Shown piece after piece: positions 12,267 to 23,182 of a stretch of DNA of 64,000 nucleotides. Every line of letters starts with the position of its first letter. Positions within the stretch are counted from its first letter, which is position 1. Source of the DNA: Galeopsis tetrahit (lineage: Eukaryota; Streptophyta; Magnoliopsida; Lamiales; Lamiaceae). The stretch covers positions 11,498,001 to 11,562,000 of the forward strand of contig OY776120.1 of assembly GCA_963675135.1 (NCBI GenBank). The letters are read 5' to 3'. The position numbers and the translations under genes were made by a program. A model generated the notes under the pieces. The model saw only the letters and a program-made list of their open reading frames with translations. It ran no database searches and was not told the origin of the DNA.

Positions 12267-12425
12267 TTTTTTTATCAGGGAAAGTAATTTATTGCCAACA
12301 ACAAAAGCACCATAAGTACTCATTCCATACAATATAGAAGCATCCAAAAACAAAAGGCAACAAGGAGCAGAAAAAGGAAACTCCCCTCAACCTGCCTAAT
12401 ACATTACTAATTGGCCTCAACCACC
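12267..12425 (-). mobile_element. Probable 5'-truncated LINE 3' end
   Basis: On the minus strand the sequence ends TTGTTGGCAATAAATTACTT, then CCCTGATAAAAAAATTC: a polyadenylation-like AATAAA, a short spacer and a short A tail at 12267-12273. This matches the usual look of plant L1-type LINE ends. No RT sequence is present, so the insertion would be heavily truncated. Confidence 0.45.
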
Positions 12426-15089
12426 CAATATAACAAATCATGATGATGGTAAAAGATGGTGACAGATTATGAATAATTCAGTAATCAAGTCACAATATGA
12501 CTTTCATGACACCACGCATAAATTCCATTATCAAAGTCACAGCAAATATAACATGAATCTTCCAGAAAATAACAATTACGTATCTAAAATAGCATTCTCA
12601 ATAGTAAGTAATTATTCAATAGGTGTGTGATAGCATAATTAGAGAAGAATAAGAAAAACCCTTACACAGCTCTATGAAACCCAAAAACGATCCTTCAAGA
12701 ACAGCGTCGATTCATCAGCACAAGGCACGCAATGTTTGGAATATATAAGACTAGGGATTTAAGAATAAGCATCAGATTTAAGGATGAATGTTTTTGCCGC
12801 AGGATTTGGGATTTGAGATTTGGTATCAGCGATTTTGCAGCAGGATTTGGGATTTGGGTATCTTTTCTCAAATCCTTTTTCCTGCGTTTTTTTTTAATTA
12901 GGGGCACCCGCCAATTTATTTTATGATAAGTAATCCTTATTTTCAAGGAAGATTCAGATTATATTTATTGATATTCAAATTATTTTAAATATTTTTTATT
13001 CTTTAATTACATATACTTTCATATTTTATGATATTTAAATTATTTATGTATATTTAAAATATAAAAGTATATGTAATCTTGTTTGAGAATATTTTGTATT
13101 TTTAAGAACATTCCTCATATAAAGTTATTATACTTATAATAAAATTAATATTGTGTAATAATGTTAATAAGAATAGAGTAATATTTAAATTTAAGTATTA
13201 ATTTATGAAATCGGACATTAGAGAAGTGATTATTTAGCACATTAATCACTTAGTAATATACACCCAAACAAAAGTTTAATATGAACTCTGAATATATAGT
13301 AAGCATTTTTTTTTTTTGAAGTCCGTATAATTGTTTGATCACAACTGTTGTTTTATTATCCTGCAATGAGAGTTTTCATTTGAGAACATGTGTGTGTAGA
13401 CGTGGCTTCCGGTGTCCTAAAATTTTCATACAATTTGACAGGTGGTCATGAAAGCTATCATATATAATTATATACATTTTTCTCGTTTCTTTGATTTTGA
13501 TCATGAAAAGTTTGTGTATTGAAATTGTTTATTGACTTCGAGTTCTGATTAATGTTAAACTTGTATGCATCTAAAACTGATTTGGAGAAGACCATGACAA
13601 GTTATACCCTGTCTACAAGGTAGATATCAAGGATTTTCACATCCAATTGCCTCTTACAATATTAATGTTAGAAAAATGCTTAAATACGAAATCCTGATTC
13701 GACAAGAGCAAGAAATTATAAAAACGTCCCTGCACAAATCAAAAGTTGCAAAAATAACACAAAAAAAAGGTCACGCGCGAAGCAATGTGTCTTGTTTAGA
13801 ACATCTCGATTGCACTTGAAAAAGTATGATAGATCACTCAATCGATTTCTAGTCCCAGAAAGTCCAAAAATTAGCCTACAGTTATTTGGGTGCTCTCGCT
13901 TCTCAAACAATTGCAGTACTACTCGTGTCACATCAATATTTAGATTGTTAGCTCATGAATAAACTTGTGTATATTAAAAACCTGATGGACACGCGTGTAT
14001 TACACGAAGTGTTAGCAAATATCATTACATATTAATATATTAAAATAATTGAAACCTACAAATTCATATTTTGTATTACTTTTGAAAAACTTCATATTGT
14101 TTTTTAGTCAAATTTTTTTATAGCACCAAATAAATACATAATATAGTGCTGGTAGAATAAATCTAAAAAAAAAAACTTACCATATAATACTAAACTTACT
14201 ATTTTATCCATATAATAGAAGATAAAAAATAAATTATAATATAAAATTAAAATAGTTAAATTTGATCGACATAAGATTAACAATAAAATATTATAGGAAT
14301 TTAAAATAGTTAGAATTGAAGGTAAGCATTTAAAATAATTATATTTAAAACATAAATAAAATAAATACTACTGTACTACTAAAGTATTAAAAAAAGATAA
14401 GGATTAAAATTTAAAAGTCCAACCCAGCTACCTCCCCTTATTTCTTGCGCTAATTCAAAGAAATTCTTGCGCTAATTCAAAGAAAATCAAATTCGATTCA
14501 GCAACAATCTTTTCCCTCTTTTCTTTTTTCATCGATCAATCTTCCATCTCTTTTATAATCACTCAAAATGAAAGTTAAATTGATTGGGGAGCACAAGATT
14601 ATGAGAGCCACTTTTTTCATTTTAGCGGGGTCTGTGCTTTAAAATATTTCACAGATTTTCTGTTAGGAAATCCCAGAAAAATAGGTTCTAATAAAGGTTT
14701 TAAGTGATCTCCATCGAAATCTCAAATATCCCGTCTTCTCTTGTCAAACCAATTCTTCCTATCGTCTCTCTCGACATCAAATACACGGTGAGTTTTTATT
14801 CCAAATGTCATCTTTATCTCTGTATTGATAGGTTTTATGTATGCTTTGTATGCCATGTTTTCTTGATTTCAATGTCTTGTTCTGTTTTTCATGCCCCTAC
14901 ATGTTTGACAAAATGTCCAGTTTGTTTGTATTTGGGGGAATGGACTTCTCACCTATTATCGTCTCTCCCTTATTATTAAAATTCCCAAAATTCACTTTTC
15001 AATTTCACCACCAAATTCTTTGGATTTATTTTCCAAATCTAAATTCGGCGATTGCATTGGGGTAGAAAGCACCACCGATCTAAATTCCG

Positions 15090-15300
15090 ATGGAGTCGTC
15101 GACGATGACCAGCCGGCGGTTTGACGTCGCAAAGGAATACCCGCTGCCGATCTCGTGGCTAGCGCGGACCGAGAATCATTCCTCTCACATGTCGTGAGTG
15201 ATGAAGAGATACTACGAGAGAAATATTTTTCACTTCTACCATGCATGAATGAGACGAGTGCTACTTTGGACTTGTCTCTTCCTCCCACAAAATTTGACAT
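15090..15300 (+). pseudogene. GC-richer coding-like fragment, possibly captured
   Basis: Composition changes sharply here. A 35-codon ORF starts with ATG at 15090, and an overlapping frame stays open to 15406 through ESFLSHVVSDEEILREKY and LDLSLPPTKFDM. These read like real protein sequence, but I recognise no family. CACTA elements often capture host exons, and this could be one, carried in the leader of the TNPA-like gene. It could also be chance. Confidence 0.3.
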
Positions 15301-15948
15301 GTATTTTGCTTTACTTTTCTTTTATGTGTTTACTAGTTTCTCAAGACAAATTTTACTAAGTAATTTAGAGAACTTTAGATACCAAAAATCGAAATTTAAA
15401 ATCTAAGGTGCCATCTGCCATTTGCAACTGAGAATCGTAGAAAAAGGGACAACGTGTAAGTTAATTTTGAGTTCTAGAGAGAGAAAGAGGACAGAGATGG
15501 ACGGTTGATAATCAGGGAGGAGAAGGTGATGCATCACGACGAGAGAGGGGGTTGTTCCCGAATGTTACAAGTATTCTGGAATGGGAGTGAATCCTTGTGG
15601 TGGGTTTGTTGCAACGGCAGCGGAGGCGGTTCACACATGAGAGAGAGCCCTTTTGATGAGAACTATTTAGCTTCCTCTGATTTTTTTTTTTTTTGAACAA
15701 ATTAATTTCCCTTATTATTAAAATTCAGTTTCTTATCAATCCCAGAATGAGCAGCTAACAATCTGTGTTATCCTACTCCTCTTATGGTGAAAATCGAAAG
15801 TTTTAGGGGGATTTGGGTTCTTACAGAAAATTGCAATAGCCCCAGGAGAAAATCAAAACATGGTGATTTATATTTTAAGGCGTTTTTTTGTTTCAAATAA
15901 CCCCTACTTTCCTACTCCACTTATTTCTGAAACAACCCCTGTTCCTCT

Positions 15949-16110
15949 TAGGGTGAAAATCGAAAGTTAAGGTTTTATTTTTTTTCTTCATAGGGTGAAA
16001 ATCGAAAGTTAAGGTTTTATTTTTTTTCTTCATAGGGTGAAAATCGAAAGTTAAGGTTTTTTTTTCTTCTTAGGGTGAAAATCGATAGTTAAGGTTTTTT
16101 TTTTCTTTAA
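15949..16110. repeat. Tandem repeat, 42-bp unit, about four copies
   Basis: Units beginning TAGGGTGAAAATCGAAAGTT start at 15949, 15991, 16033 and 16071. The first two are identical, and the later ones differ in the length of a T run and one base. A related single copy lies near 15785. Confidence 0.92.
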
Positions 16111-16749
16111 ATTGCAACAACACCTTATTTATGGTTTTAGTAGTTTTAATTAATGATTGTTGTATATATATGTGAAATTTAGGGATTTAATTTTATTTGC
16201 TCTTTCTTTAATTGAGTTTTGGAAAAAAAAAATTGTTGGAAGTTTGATTTTATGTGGTATCTTAATTGGTGTTATCGTAATTCAAGTTTCATGTACTACT
16301 TTTTGTTTCTTAATTGGTGTTGCTTTTACGTTGTTTATGGATGAGCTTTAAAGTTTTATAACATTAATTGTCTAATTGGAAGTTTGATTTTATGTGGTAT
16401 CTTTTCATGACATGCTTGAAGTGTATGCTAATTATGATTACCTACCAAGTAAACAGTGTGATTTGTGGATTTCACTGGTTTCGTGTTCTCTCTATACAGT
16501 AAAAAGTGTATGTCAATTATGATTACTTACAAAGTAGTATTAATTTGTTGTAAAAATATGGACATCCTCACCCTCTCGAAGAAAATTTTGTTTCTAGGGT
16601 ATTTAGTTTCTTAGTATAAGACTTTAGAATGAAAGGTTATTCCACCAAGTATTTTTTTAATGTGACTATTTTCATCGATGTCATGACTAAATGACAACCT
16701 TTGAACATGCATATTTTTTAATGTGACTATTTTCATTGATGTCTAGGCA

Positions 16750-18493
16750 ATGGCTCCTGGAGGTATGAAAAGAAAACGAAATTTTATTCCAAGGGAAGGT
16801 ATTAGAGAAATATTATACAAGAACACTGGGTCATTCAATGTGGAGAAGAATACTCAAAAAACAAATAAAATGGCAACAACAGAAACATATCATCCTTCAA
16901 GTGAAGGAAATCAACATCATAATTTTGAGAGTGGTGTTTTTGCGCCAAATTTAGCAACCGAAAGTGTTGAATTACCGAGGCATGGCACCTCTGAAATTCC
17001 GTCAACCGAAGATGAGGCTGCCACAATAGGTAAATTTATCATTTTAATTATTGTTACGTTTACTTGACTATCTAAATAGTATAAATATGTTTAATGTCCA
17101 TATGTAGTTGTTGGGTCTAAGAAAAAATGTCGAGGTCAAACACTTGGCAAGGGAATACTGAAGTATTTTGCAAATACTGGACATAAAATGAAGATTAATG
17201 TAGATCCTACGGTTGGAAGACCTCTAAACGGAGACGAGTCTGCAAAGCTTGGGTTGGAGCTAGGATTCAAAAGATGTTCTTCCAGTTCCGAAAAAGTGGA
17301 AAGAAATGGATACAAAAGATGGGTTGGAGCTAGGATTCGATCATTTGAAGGTATGTGAACAAAATTGATCTCATTTATTTTCACATTTTATAATTAATCT
17401 AAAGTGTTTACATTAAATGTAGATCCACATGGATGTCAATATTGATGAGCCTGGTGTGAGACACGCCTTGGTTGATAGGTTGAAAATTAGCAGTCGAAAC
17501 CAACGTCACAAGTTGCATAAGCACTTTGTTAAATATGCAACTTTGGATGAAGCAAAAAATAACAAACCCGTTTTATGTCGTACCCAAGAACAATGGGAAG
17601 AGCTTTGTGATCTTTTTTCATCAGATAACTACAAGGTAATAATCATTTAAAAAAATTATGCTTAAATGTTACGATAAGTTTATTTGTATAATTTTATATA
17701 TTAAAATTGTATTGTTTTTTCTAGCGTGTGTGTCAGGTGAATAAAGAAAATAGGAGCAAGTTGAAATGCAAACATGTTTCGGGAAGAAAGGCTTTTGTAG
17801 TTAGGCACCATGAAATTGTGAGTAATTTATTTCTCATGCCTAATGTTTAATTGTTGGTTAATGGTTGGATTTTATTTAATTAATTGACTTTAAACTATAT
17901 TTAGTTTTTTTGGGATAGTTATGGTGTTATTGATTTTACAATCAATCCATTTGAGCTAGCTAAATATGTTGATTTTTTGCAGTCTAAACATGAGTTAAAT
18001 GGTGAAGAGTGTGATAGGATTGAATTGTATGTCCGTACACATTCTTCAGAAAAAGATGGTTGGAAATCCGACGAGGCTAAAGAAAATTGGGTAAGTCATG
18101 TAGGCATGTACAAATGAGATTTCATTTTATTACTAATATTGATGCTAATTAATTTTTTTGTCATAATTAATGACCACATAGGAGAAAATGGTAAAGAAAC
18201 GAGAAGAATATGCTGAGCAAGGAATTGATAAAAGTTCAGCTGAAATTGTTCTTGAGGTCCTAGGCCATGGGACTGGTTATATTAAAGGGTTTGGTTATGG
18301 TCCAAAGCCTCCGAGTAGACGTAGTGTTTCAGATGATGTTTCTAACCAATTGGAAAGGGAGTTACTTGAGACAAAAGAAAAGTTGGAAGCATCTGAAACT
18401 CGCGTGGGTGCACTTCAGGAAGAAGTCAGTGATATAAAAGGCACCATGAACAAACTTATGAATTTCTTGACCGAGAGGGGGATAAATCTTTGA
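16750..18493 (+). pseudogene. Transposase_24-like (TNPA-type) CACTA gene with a +1 frameshift
   Basis: Predicted exons: 16750-17029, 17108-17350, 17423-17635, 17725-17817, 17983-18090, 18182-18493, each with GT-AG borders. The coding sum is 1249 nt, one more than a multiple of three. In exon 2 the frame must change near the AAAA at 17269-17272: before it the family-like sequence is in one frame (GRPLNGDESAKLGLELGF), after it in another (VPKKWKEMD, continuing into exon 3). Exons 3-4 show the family signature: a CRTQEQWEELCDLF-type block, then NKENRSKLK and VSGRKAFV. The last exon has a Gly-rich GYIKGFGYGPKPPS segment and a C-terminal coiled coil (LERELLETKEKLE). Such proteins bind subterminal repeats and assist TNP2. 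With one base fewer it would encode about 415 aa; as given it is broken, unless the extra A is an assembly error. Confidence 0.8.
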
Positions 18494-18749
18494 GATTTAG
18501 GAGAACCTTCCTTATATTTATTTTTATATTTGTTGCTTTGACGTTTGAAACAATTAAGTTCATTTTATTTTTTATCTTATTATACAATTTAAATTTATTT
18601 ACCATCTTTAATTTAGTGTTCAGTGTAAATATTTATTTATTATAATTTATTAATTAAATTAGTTCATTGCAATAATATTTTTAGTCTATTATAAATATAT
18701 TTAATTAATGCATATATACAATTCAACCAAAATCTCAATAAAAAAGAAT

Positions 18750-18835
18750 TTATTAGTCACAGTAAAAATGTAATTAATGACAAAATAATTGTCACCATAT
18801 ACTAATTATTAATTAATGACGATAGATGTTGTCAC

Positions 18836-18886
<51 letters not shown>

Positions 18887-19838
18887 GACGATTGCTATTT
18901 TATCACTAAAATATTACTATTTAATGACAAATTGTGTTGTCATTATATATATGCACATATGATGACAATAAAAAATTTGTAACAATAACATGATTCTTTT
19001 GTGATGAAATATTTAAATGAAGACGAAATATATGTTGTCATTATACGTAGAAATTTAGTGACAATTATAATATTCGTCACTAAATAATATTTCTTATGAC
19101 AAAAATATTTCGTCACCATTTCTACGCTATTTAGTGATCAAAAATATTTTGTCGCTGAATATTACCCTTTCGTGACGCATTAGGTCGTCATTATAAATAC
19201 ATATATATAACAACGATTAAAATTTTGTCACTAAAGTGTTATTCTTTGGTGACGAACTATATAAAAGGTGACGAAATTATTCATTTAATTGTGACGAAAA
19301 TGTTGTCACTAAAATTTGACAAATGCGGTAGAAAATGGAAAAAATCGTCACTTAAAATTATTATTTTAGTGACAATAAATCAAATCGTCATGTAAAGTTG
19401 AAGTATTTGGTGACGAACTATATAAATTACGACAAAATAATTAATCTATTTGTGATGGAAATTTCGTCATTACAATTTTAAAAGGTTGATATTAAATGGA
19501 TAATCATCGCTAAAAATTAATATTTTAGTGACAATAAATAAAAACGTCATTTAAAGTTGAACTTTTAGTGACGAAATATCATATTCAGCGACAAAATTTA
19601 GTGTCAAATGTGACGCATTATTCGTCACCATAGATGGAATAATATAGCGACGATGAACTTTAGCGTCGCCAAAAGATGATTGTTGATGACGAATTCAAAT
19701 AAAGTCACATTTACCTAATGTGACGCACCTACGACGACCTTCTTTGCGACGGAGAAAAATCGTCGTCAAACTCATTTTGTGACGAAAATTGATGCTTTTA
19801 TGACGAATTGTTGTCGTCGCGATTTCTCATATTTCCTG
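18750..19838. repeat. CACTA right subterminal repeat array and damaged terminus
   Basis: Mirror of the left array: many GTGACGA, CGTCACTAAA and GTCGTCA motifs. The end reads GATTTCTCATATTTCCTG, the inverse of the left CAGGAAAT, but the expected final TAGTG is absent before copia sequence resumes (TTCATATTAAGC). Confidence 0.88.
18842..18883. repeat. (TA)n microsatellite
   Basis: About 21 TA units, within the right subterminal region of the CACTA. Confidence 0.95.
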
Positions 19839-19840
19839 TT

Positions 19841-20522
19841 CATATTAAGCAACCATAGCTAACAAGATTCTGATGCTACAATGCTTCAGAACAGGTGAGA
19901 AGATTTCATTGAAATCAATACCTTCTTTCAATGTAAATCCCTTGACTACAAGTCTCGCATTGTATCTAAGCTTGCCACCCCTTTGAGCCTCCACCTTCTT
20001 TTTGTAGATTCACTTACACCCAACCAACTTCTTGATCTTGGGCCTCTCAACAATCTCCTATGTCTGGTTCTTGTTAAGAGAAAGTAGCTCCTCCTCCTTA
20101 ACAACTATCCACTTCTCCTTGTCGTGGCAGCTGATGACTTCTATATAAGACTTTAGCTCCAGAGACTCCACCTCAAGAGCTGCACATAATGCAAATGAGA
20201 CAATGTCAGCTTGTCCATACCTTTGAGGTGGGTGGACTTATCTTCTGGTTTGTCCTATATCAGCTGATAGTATTGAAGATCATTCTCACTATGAGGAACG
20301 CCCTCCTCATCTGGATCAATATATTCTTCAACTGGTCCTCTAGTGTCAACATGCTCCACCTCGACTTGTGCTTCGTCTGGTTGGTTATCAGCTGCACTAG
20401 TACTAACCTCTTCTAATAGAGGCATCCCACTCTCATCAAAAGTAACATCTCTACTGATAATATACTTTTACATTTCAACTTCAAGACACCATAACTTGTA
20501 TCCTTTAACACTTGAAGGATAC
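19841..20522 (-). pseudogene. Element A pol, middle part: integrase/RT spacer and RT start
   Basis: Minus-strand reading from 20522: GYPSSVKGYKLWCLE, ISRDVTFDESGMPLLEE, an acidic spacer, then the start of RT (KIKKLVGCKWIYKKKVEAQRG, broken by point mutations) up to the CACTA junction. At least one in-frame stop (TAG near 20060) replaces a conserved Trp. It continues the integrase remnant at 22311-22497 and is continued by the RT remnant at 2969. Confidence 0.85.
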
Positions 20523-20527
20523 CCAAC
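20523..20527. repeat. Target-site duplication of the solo LTR, left copy
   Basis: CCAAC, repeated at 22311-22315. Joining across the insertion restores a continuous copia reading (CVFVG then YPSS). Confidence 0.85.
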
Positions 20528-22310
20528 TGATTCGGGTGGAATTTACACGATTTAGATGCATATTTGAAGCTCATTTGATGTTGATTTCATTGAATTATTG
20601 GTTGATTATCATTGTTTTGGTCAAAATAAGAGAAATGTAGTGTTTTGTCGATTTTGTAGGAAAAACGATGTATTTTGGAAGCAAAACACCGACCATACTC
20701 CACTGTACTAAAGAGATGATTGCACCATTGGATTCATCTCGAAATATGGAGTAGAATGAAAAAAAGAATCAAGTGGATCGGAGGTCGGAAGCTCGAGATA
20801 CAACGGAACGAAAAATGACGAGGCCGGACCACATTTCTACCCGGCCGGGTTACTTCCACCCGGCCACAGTGCTGTACACCCACATTTTGGATTAGTTCAC
20901 CCATTTCGTATTTTGGCCGGGTAAAACCACCTGACCGGGTCATTTCACCCGTCCATGCCATTTTCCATCAAGACCTTCGTATTTTGGCCGGGTAAAACCA
21001 CCCGGCCGGGTCATTTTCACCCGGCCAAGCCCTATTTCACTCAAATGCTTCGTATTTCGGTGGTTTTGACCAATTTTCTCCATTTTCGAGGGACCTAAGT
21101 GCAAATTTCGTCCAAGACTTCTACCCCAACTATAAATAACTCCAATTTGAGTTTTAGAAAGGGGTCTTACTCCTCTTACAAGCATTTCTCACACACATTC
21201 ACATAGTAGTAGATGTTCTTCATTTTTACTTTAATCTCTTCATTAGATTAGATAGAATAGTGGTTTTTACTTCGAATCAAGCTACGATTATCATCGGGCA
21301 TCGTCTATTACATCGGTTTGTAGCTAAATTCTCATGATCAAGGTGATATTACTCTATTTTGCAATTTAATTTGGTATTTTCTTAATTTCTTCAATCTCTT
21401 ATTATTCTACTATGAGTTTGATGTTATTTGTTGTTGTAGCCATGAGATTTTCTTCTAGAACCATGGGCTAAGCTCTTATTGCCTTGGGTGTGGATGTTTT
21501 GATGGGTGTTTAGTGTAATTGTGGATTAATTGCATGATTAGCTTAGGATTTGGGTGTTTATGTTTCTAGAGTTGTATTTAGATTGATTCATTTGATTGAT
21601 CAACCCTATTAGCAAGCATTTTCGATTATGTTAATTGCAACGAGAGTTGGGTTTGCATGATTGGGGTGTGAGTATGAGCTTTGGTCAATTGAATAGAAGT
21701 TAAGTAGTAATTAGCTTAACCGAGAGAGGGTTAATTGCTAGGCCGATAACTTTAGACACTAAACGAATAGAGGTTGTCTAGGAGTTTGGTGAGAGGGCGT
21801 TTTATGAATATTAGTAACCGTGTTGAAAGTATTCATAAAACACTATCTTATGCGCTTATGGTATTTGGTTAGATCCTATAATTGCTAATCAATGCACGTT
21901 GTTAGCCTATGCCTTTCGAGGGGGTTTGCACACATACGTGATAGCCTTTAGCTTAATCCAAATTCATAGCTCATTCATGTAATTGGTTCACTAGTTCATT
22001 AATTACTCACAAAACGGAAACACCCGAGGCAATACACTTCTCTTGCACTTTCCAACGAAAGTTAGATAGCTTGTTATTTCTTGTCACTAGTTCTCATTAC
22101 TTTAGTTAATCTAGTTTAATACATTTTTTCTTATTCAAACATCATTTAGTTACTACAATAGCATGATAACTTGCAACTTTAGGGATTCATTTTCACTCAA
22201 TTAAGTCCTTGGAACGAAAATCTACTTGGGACACTTATCTTACTACTAACGAACCCATACGCTTGTGGGGATAGTATAGTTGTAAAGTGTGCAAAATATG
22301 AACCAAGTCA
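20528..22310 (+). mobile_element. Solo LTR, 1783 bp, lineage unassigned
   Basis: Begins TGATTCGGGTGG and ends ATGAACCAAGTCA, is bounded by CCAAC on both sides, and has no internal coding region, primer site or second LTR. A TATA box (TATAAATA, 21131-21138) and a T-rich downstream part suggest plus orientation. Upstream of it are CG-rich repeats with CCCGGCCGGG palindromes. The length and the end CTTATCTTACTACTAAC...CAAGTCA are more like a Ty3/gypsy LTR than copia, but I cannot name the family. Solo LTRs arise by recombination between the two LTRs of a full element. Confidence 0.8.
20905..21060. repeat. CG-rich 71-bp repeats with CCCGGCCGGG palindromes in the solo LTR
   Basis: Copies begin with TTCGTATTTTGGCCGGGTAA at 20905 and 20976. 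A decayed third copy starts at 21049. Each carries ACCCGGCCGGGT or a one-base variant, and another such palindrome lies near 20850. They sit just upstream of the TATA box, where enhancers would be expected. Confidence 0.85.
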
Positions 22311-22497
22311 CCAACAAACACGCATCGCAATGCTCGAGGCTCAAACTTATCTTGCTTGACATGGGCATATGCTGCACATCCAAATACCCTTAAATGTTTG
22401 TAATCAGCTGCATGGTCAGACCATAACTCTTTTGCGGTTTTGTATTGCACAACTGAGGAAAGACTTTTGTTTATCAAATAGGTTGTTGTTGACACAA
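22311..22497 (-). pseudogene. Element A pol: integrase C-terminal part
   Basis: Minus-strand reading: VSTTTYLINKSLSSV, KTAKELWSDHAADY, LRVFGCAAYAHVKQDKFEPR, CVFVG. This is the end of the copia integrase core and its conserved downstream block. It is a 187-bp island caught between element C (from 22498) and the solo LTR. Confidence 0.88.
22493..22497. repeat. Target-site duplication of element C, left copy
   Basis: CACAA, matched by CACAA at 37974-37978. Confidence 0.9.
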
Positions 22498-22770
22498 TGT
22501 TGGGAATAAAATGATATATGTTTTGATTAAATACCAAAACCCCCTGAGACATGCCTAAGTCAAGATGATTGTGTTCTAAGATTGTTAGAACACATAGCAT
22601 AAGGCTAGATGAGAAGCTGATATGTTAGGCAGCTCTTAGATGACTAGATGCACAATGTGAGGGGAAACCTATGCTTTAAAAATGATCAAGATAAAGTCCC
22701 CTCAAGGCTCAAAATCTGGAACAAACACTAAGGACAAGCATACTCCATTAAAAACCACATGCTCTGATCA

Positions 22771-23182
22771 GGAGAGTTGTCCAGAAGAGTTATTTCTATG
22801 CAAGAACAAGATTGCAAAGCTCAAATGGACAAGATTAGTGAAATGCTCTAATCAGGAGAGTTGTCCAGAGAGGTTAACTCTGTGAAAAACATCATCTCTG
22901 AAGCTAAAAGAACAAATATGCTGATCAGGAGAGCTGTCCCAGAAGAGTTGTCTCAGCAAGTTTGAACCAGAACAAAGATTCTAATGTTTGAAGGTCAACC
23001 ATGCTGAAGAGCTAGAGACAACCATACCCTAAAGAAACCTCATTGAAACATGCTAAGATCAACTTGAAGTGAAAGAAAGGGAAAGAGCCAAGTCATCTGA
23101 AGATGAGCAAGCCAACCTTGCTGATAAGCAAATCTGCTGATAGTGATAAGGAGAGTTGTCCATTTGATAAGGAATGTTGTCC
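22771..23182 (+). promoter_or_regulatory. Repeated GGAGAGTTGTCC motifs in the U3 of element C
   Basis: Copies at 22771, 22855, 22928 (GGAGAGCTGTCC) and 23150, and a variant GGAATGTTGTCC at 23171. Several are preceded by GATCA or GATAA. Their position 220-630 bp above the TATA box and their repetition suggest enhancer elements; that function is inference. Confidence 0.65.

Larger units (their letters stand above)
8287..14500. other. Spacer between the two divergent CACTA genes
   Basis: About 6 kb of AT-rich DNA without a convincing ORF, patched from small repeats listed separately: direct repeats at 8429/10167 and 10654/11231, MITE-like inversions at 8579-9698 and 10986-11134, a T-poor tract (11860-12235) and a LINE-like tail (12267-12425). 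The rest, including 12430-14500, shows no recognisable feature beyond short A/T runs and a 22-bp duplication near 14442-14485. The transposase promoter should lie just above 8300 but no clear element stands out. Confidence 0.7.
14501..16749 (+). promoter_or_regulatory. Upstream/leader region of the TNPA-like gene
   Basis: It starts with a CT-rich stretch (14500-14570). A good splice donor, ACACGGTGAGTT, stands at about 14787 and a good acceptor, GATGTCTAG, ends at 16746 just before the ATG at 16750, so a 5' untranslated exon and a long leader intron are likely. Within lie a GC-richer short ORF region (15090-15300), a 42-bp tandem array (15949-16110), a repeated GGAAGTTTGATTTTATGTGG (about 16238 and 16378) and a 31-bp near-identical pair around 16655 and 16720. 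No TATA box was identified with confidence. Confidence 0.45.
2970..19840. mobile_element. CACTA (En/Spm) DNA transposon, 16.9 kb, inside element A RT
   Basis: Starts with CACTACAGGAAATCTC and ends at about 19838 with the inverted match ATTTCCTG, so the right terminus lacks the final AGTG. Both ends carry kilobase-long arrays of short GTGACGA/TCGTCAC subterminal repeats, as CACTA elements do. It carries two divergent genes: a TNP2-like transposase on the minus strand and a Transposase_24-like (TNPA-type) gene on the plus strand. The copia RT frame can be followed from GAGCTGCATCAG (left flank) to the sequence at 19841, which places the insertion precisely. The left duplication would be TCC and the right copy is damaged. 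Confidence 0.93.

Noticed and set aside
12695..12946. Small ORFs on both strands around a repeated GCAGGATTTGGGATTTG
   Set aside because: Short, repeat-driven and without domain signal.
16157..16351. Hydrophobic 64-codon ORF before the TNPA-like gene
   Set aside because: AT-rich chance frame inside the probable leader intron.
17905..17982. Earlier acceptor (TATATTTAG) for exon 5 of the TNPA-like gene
   Set aside because: The extra sequence does not resemble the family, while TTTTTTGCAG at 17982 is a better acceptor and keeps the phase.
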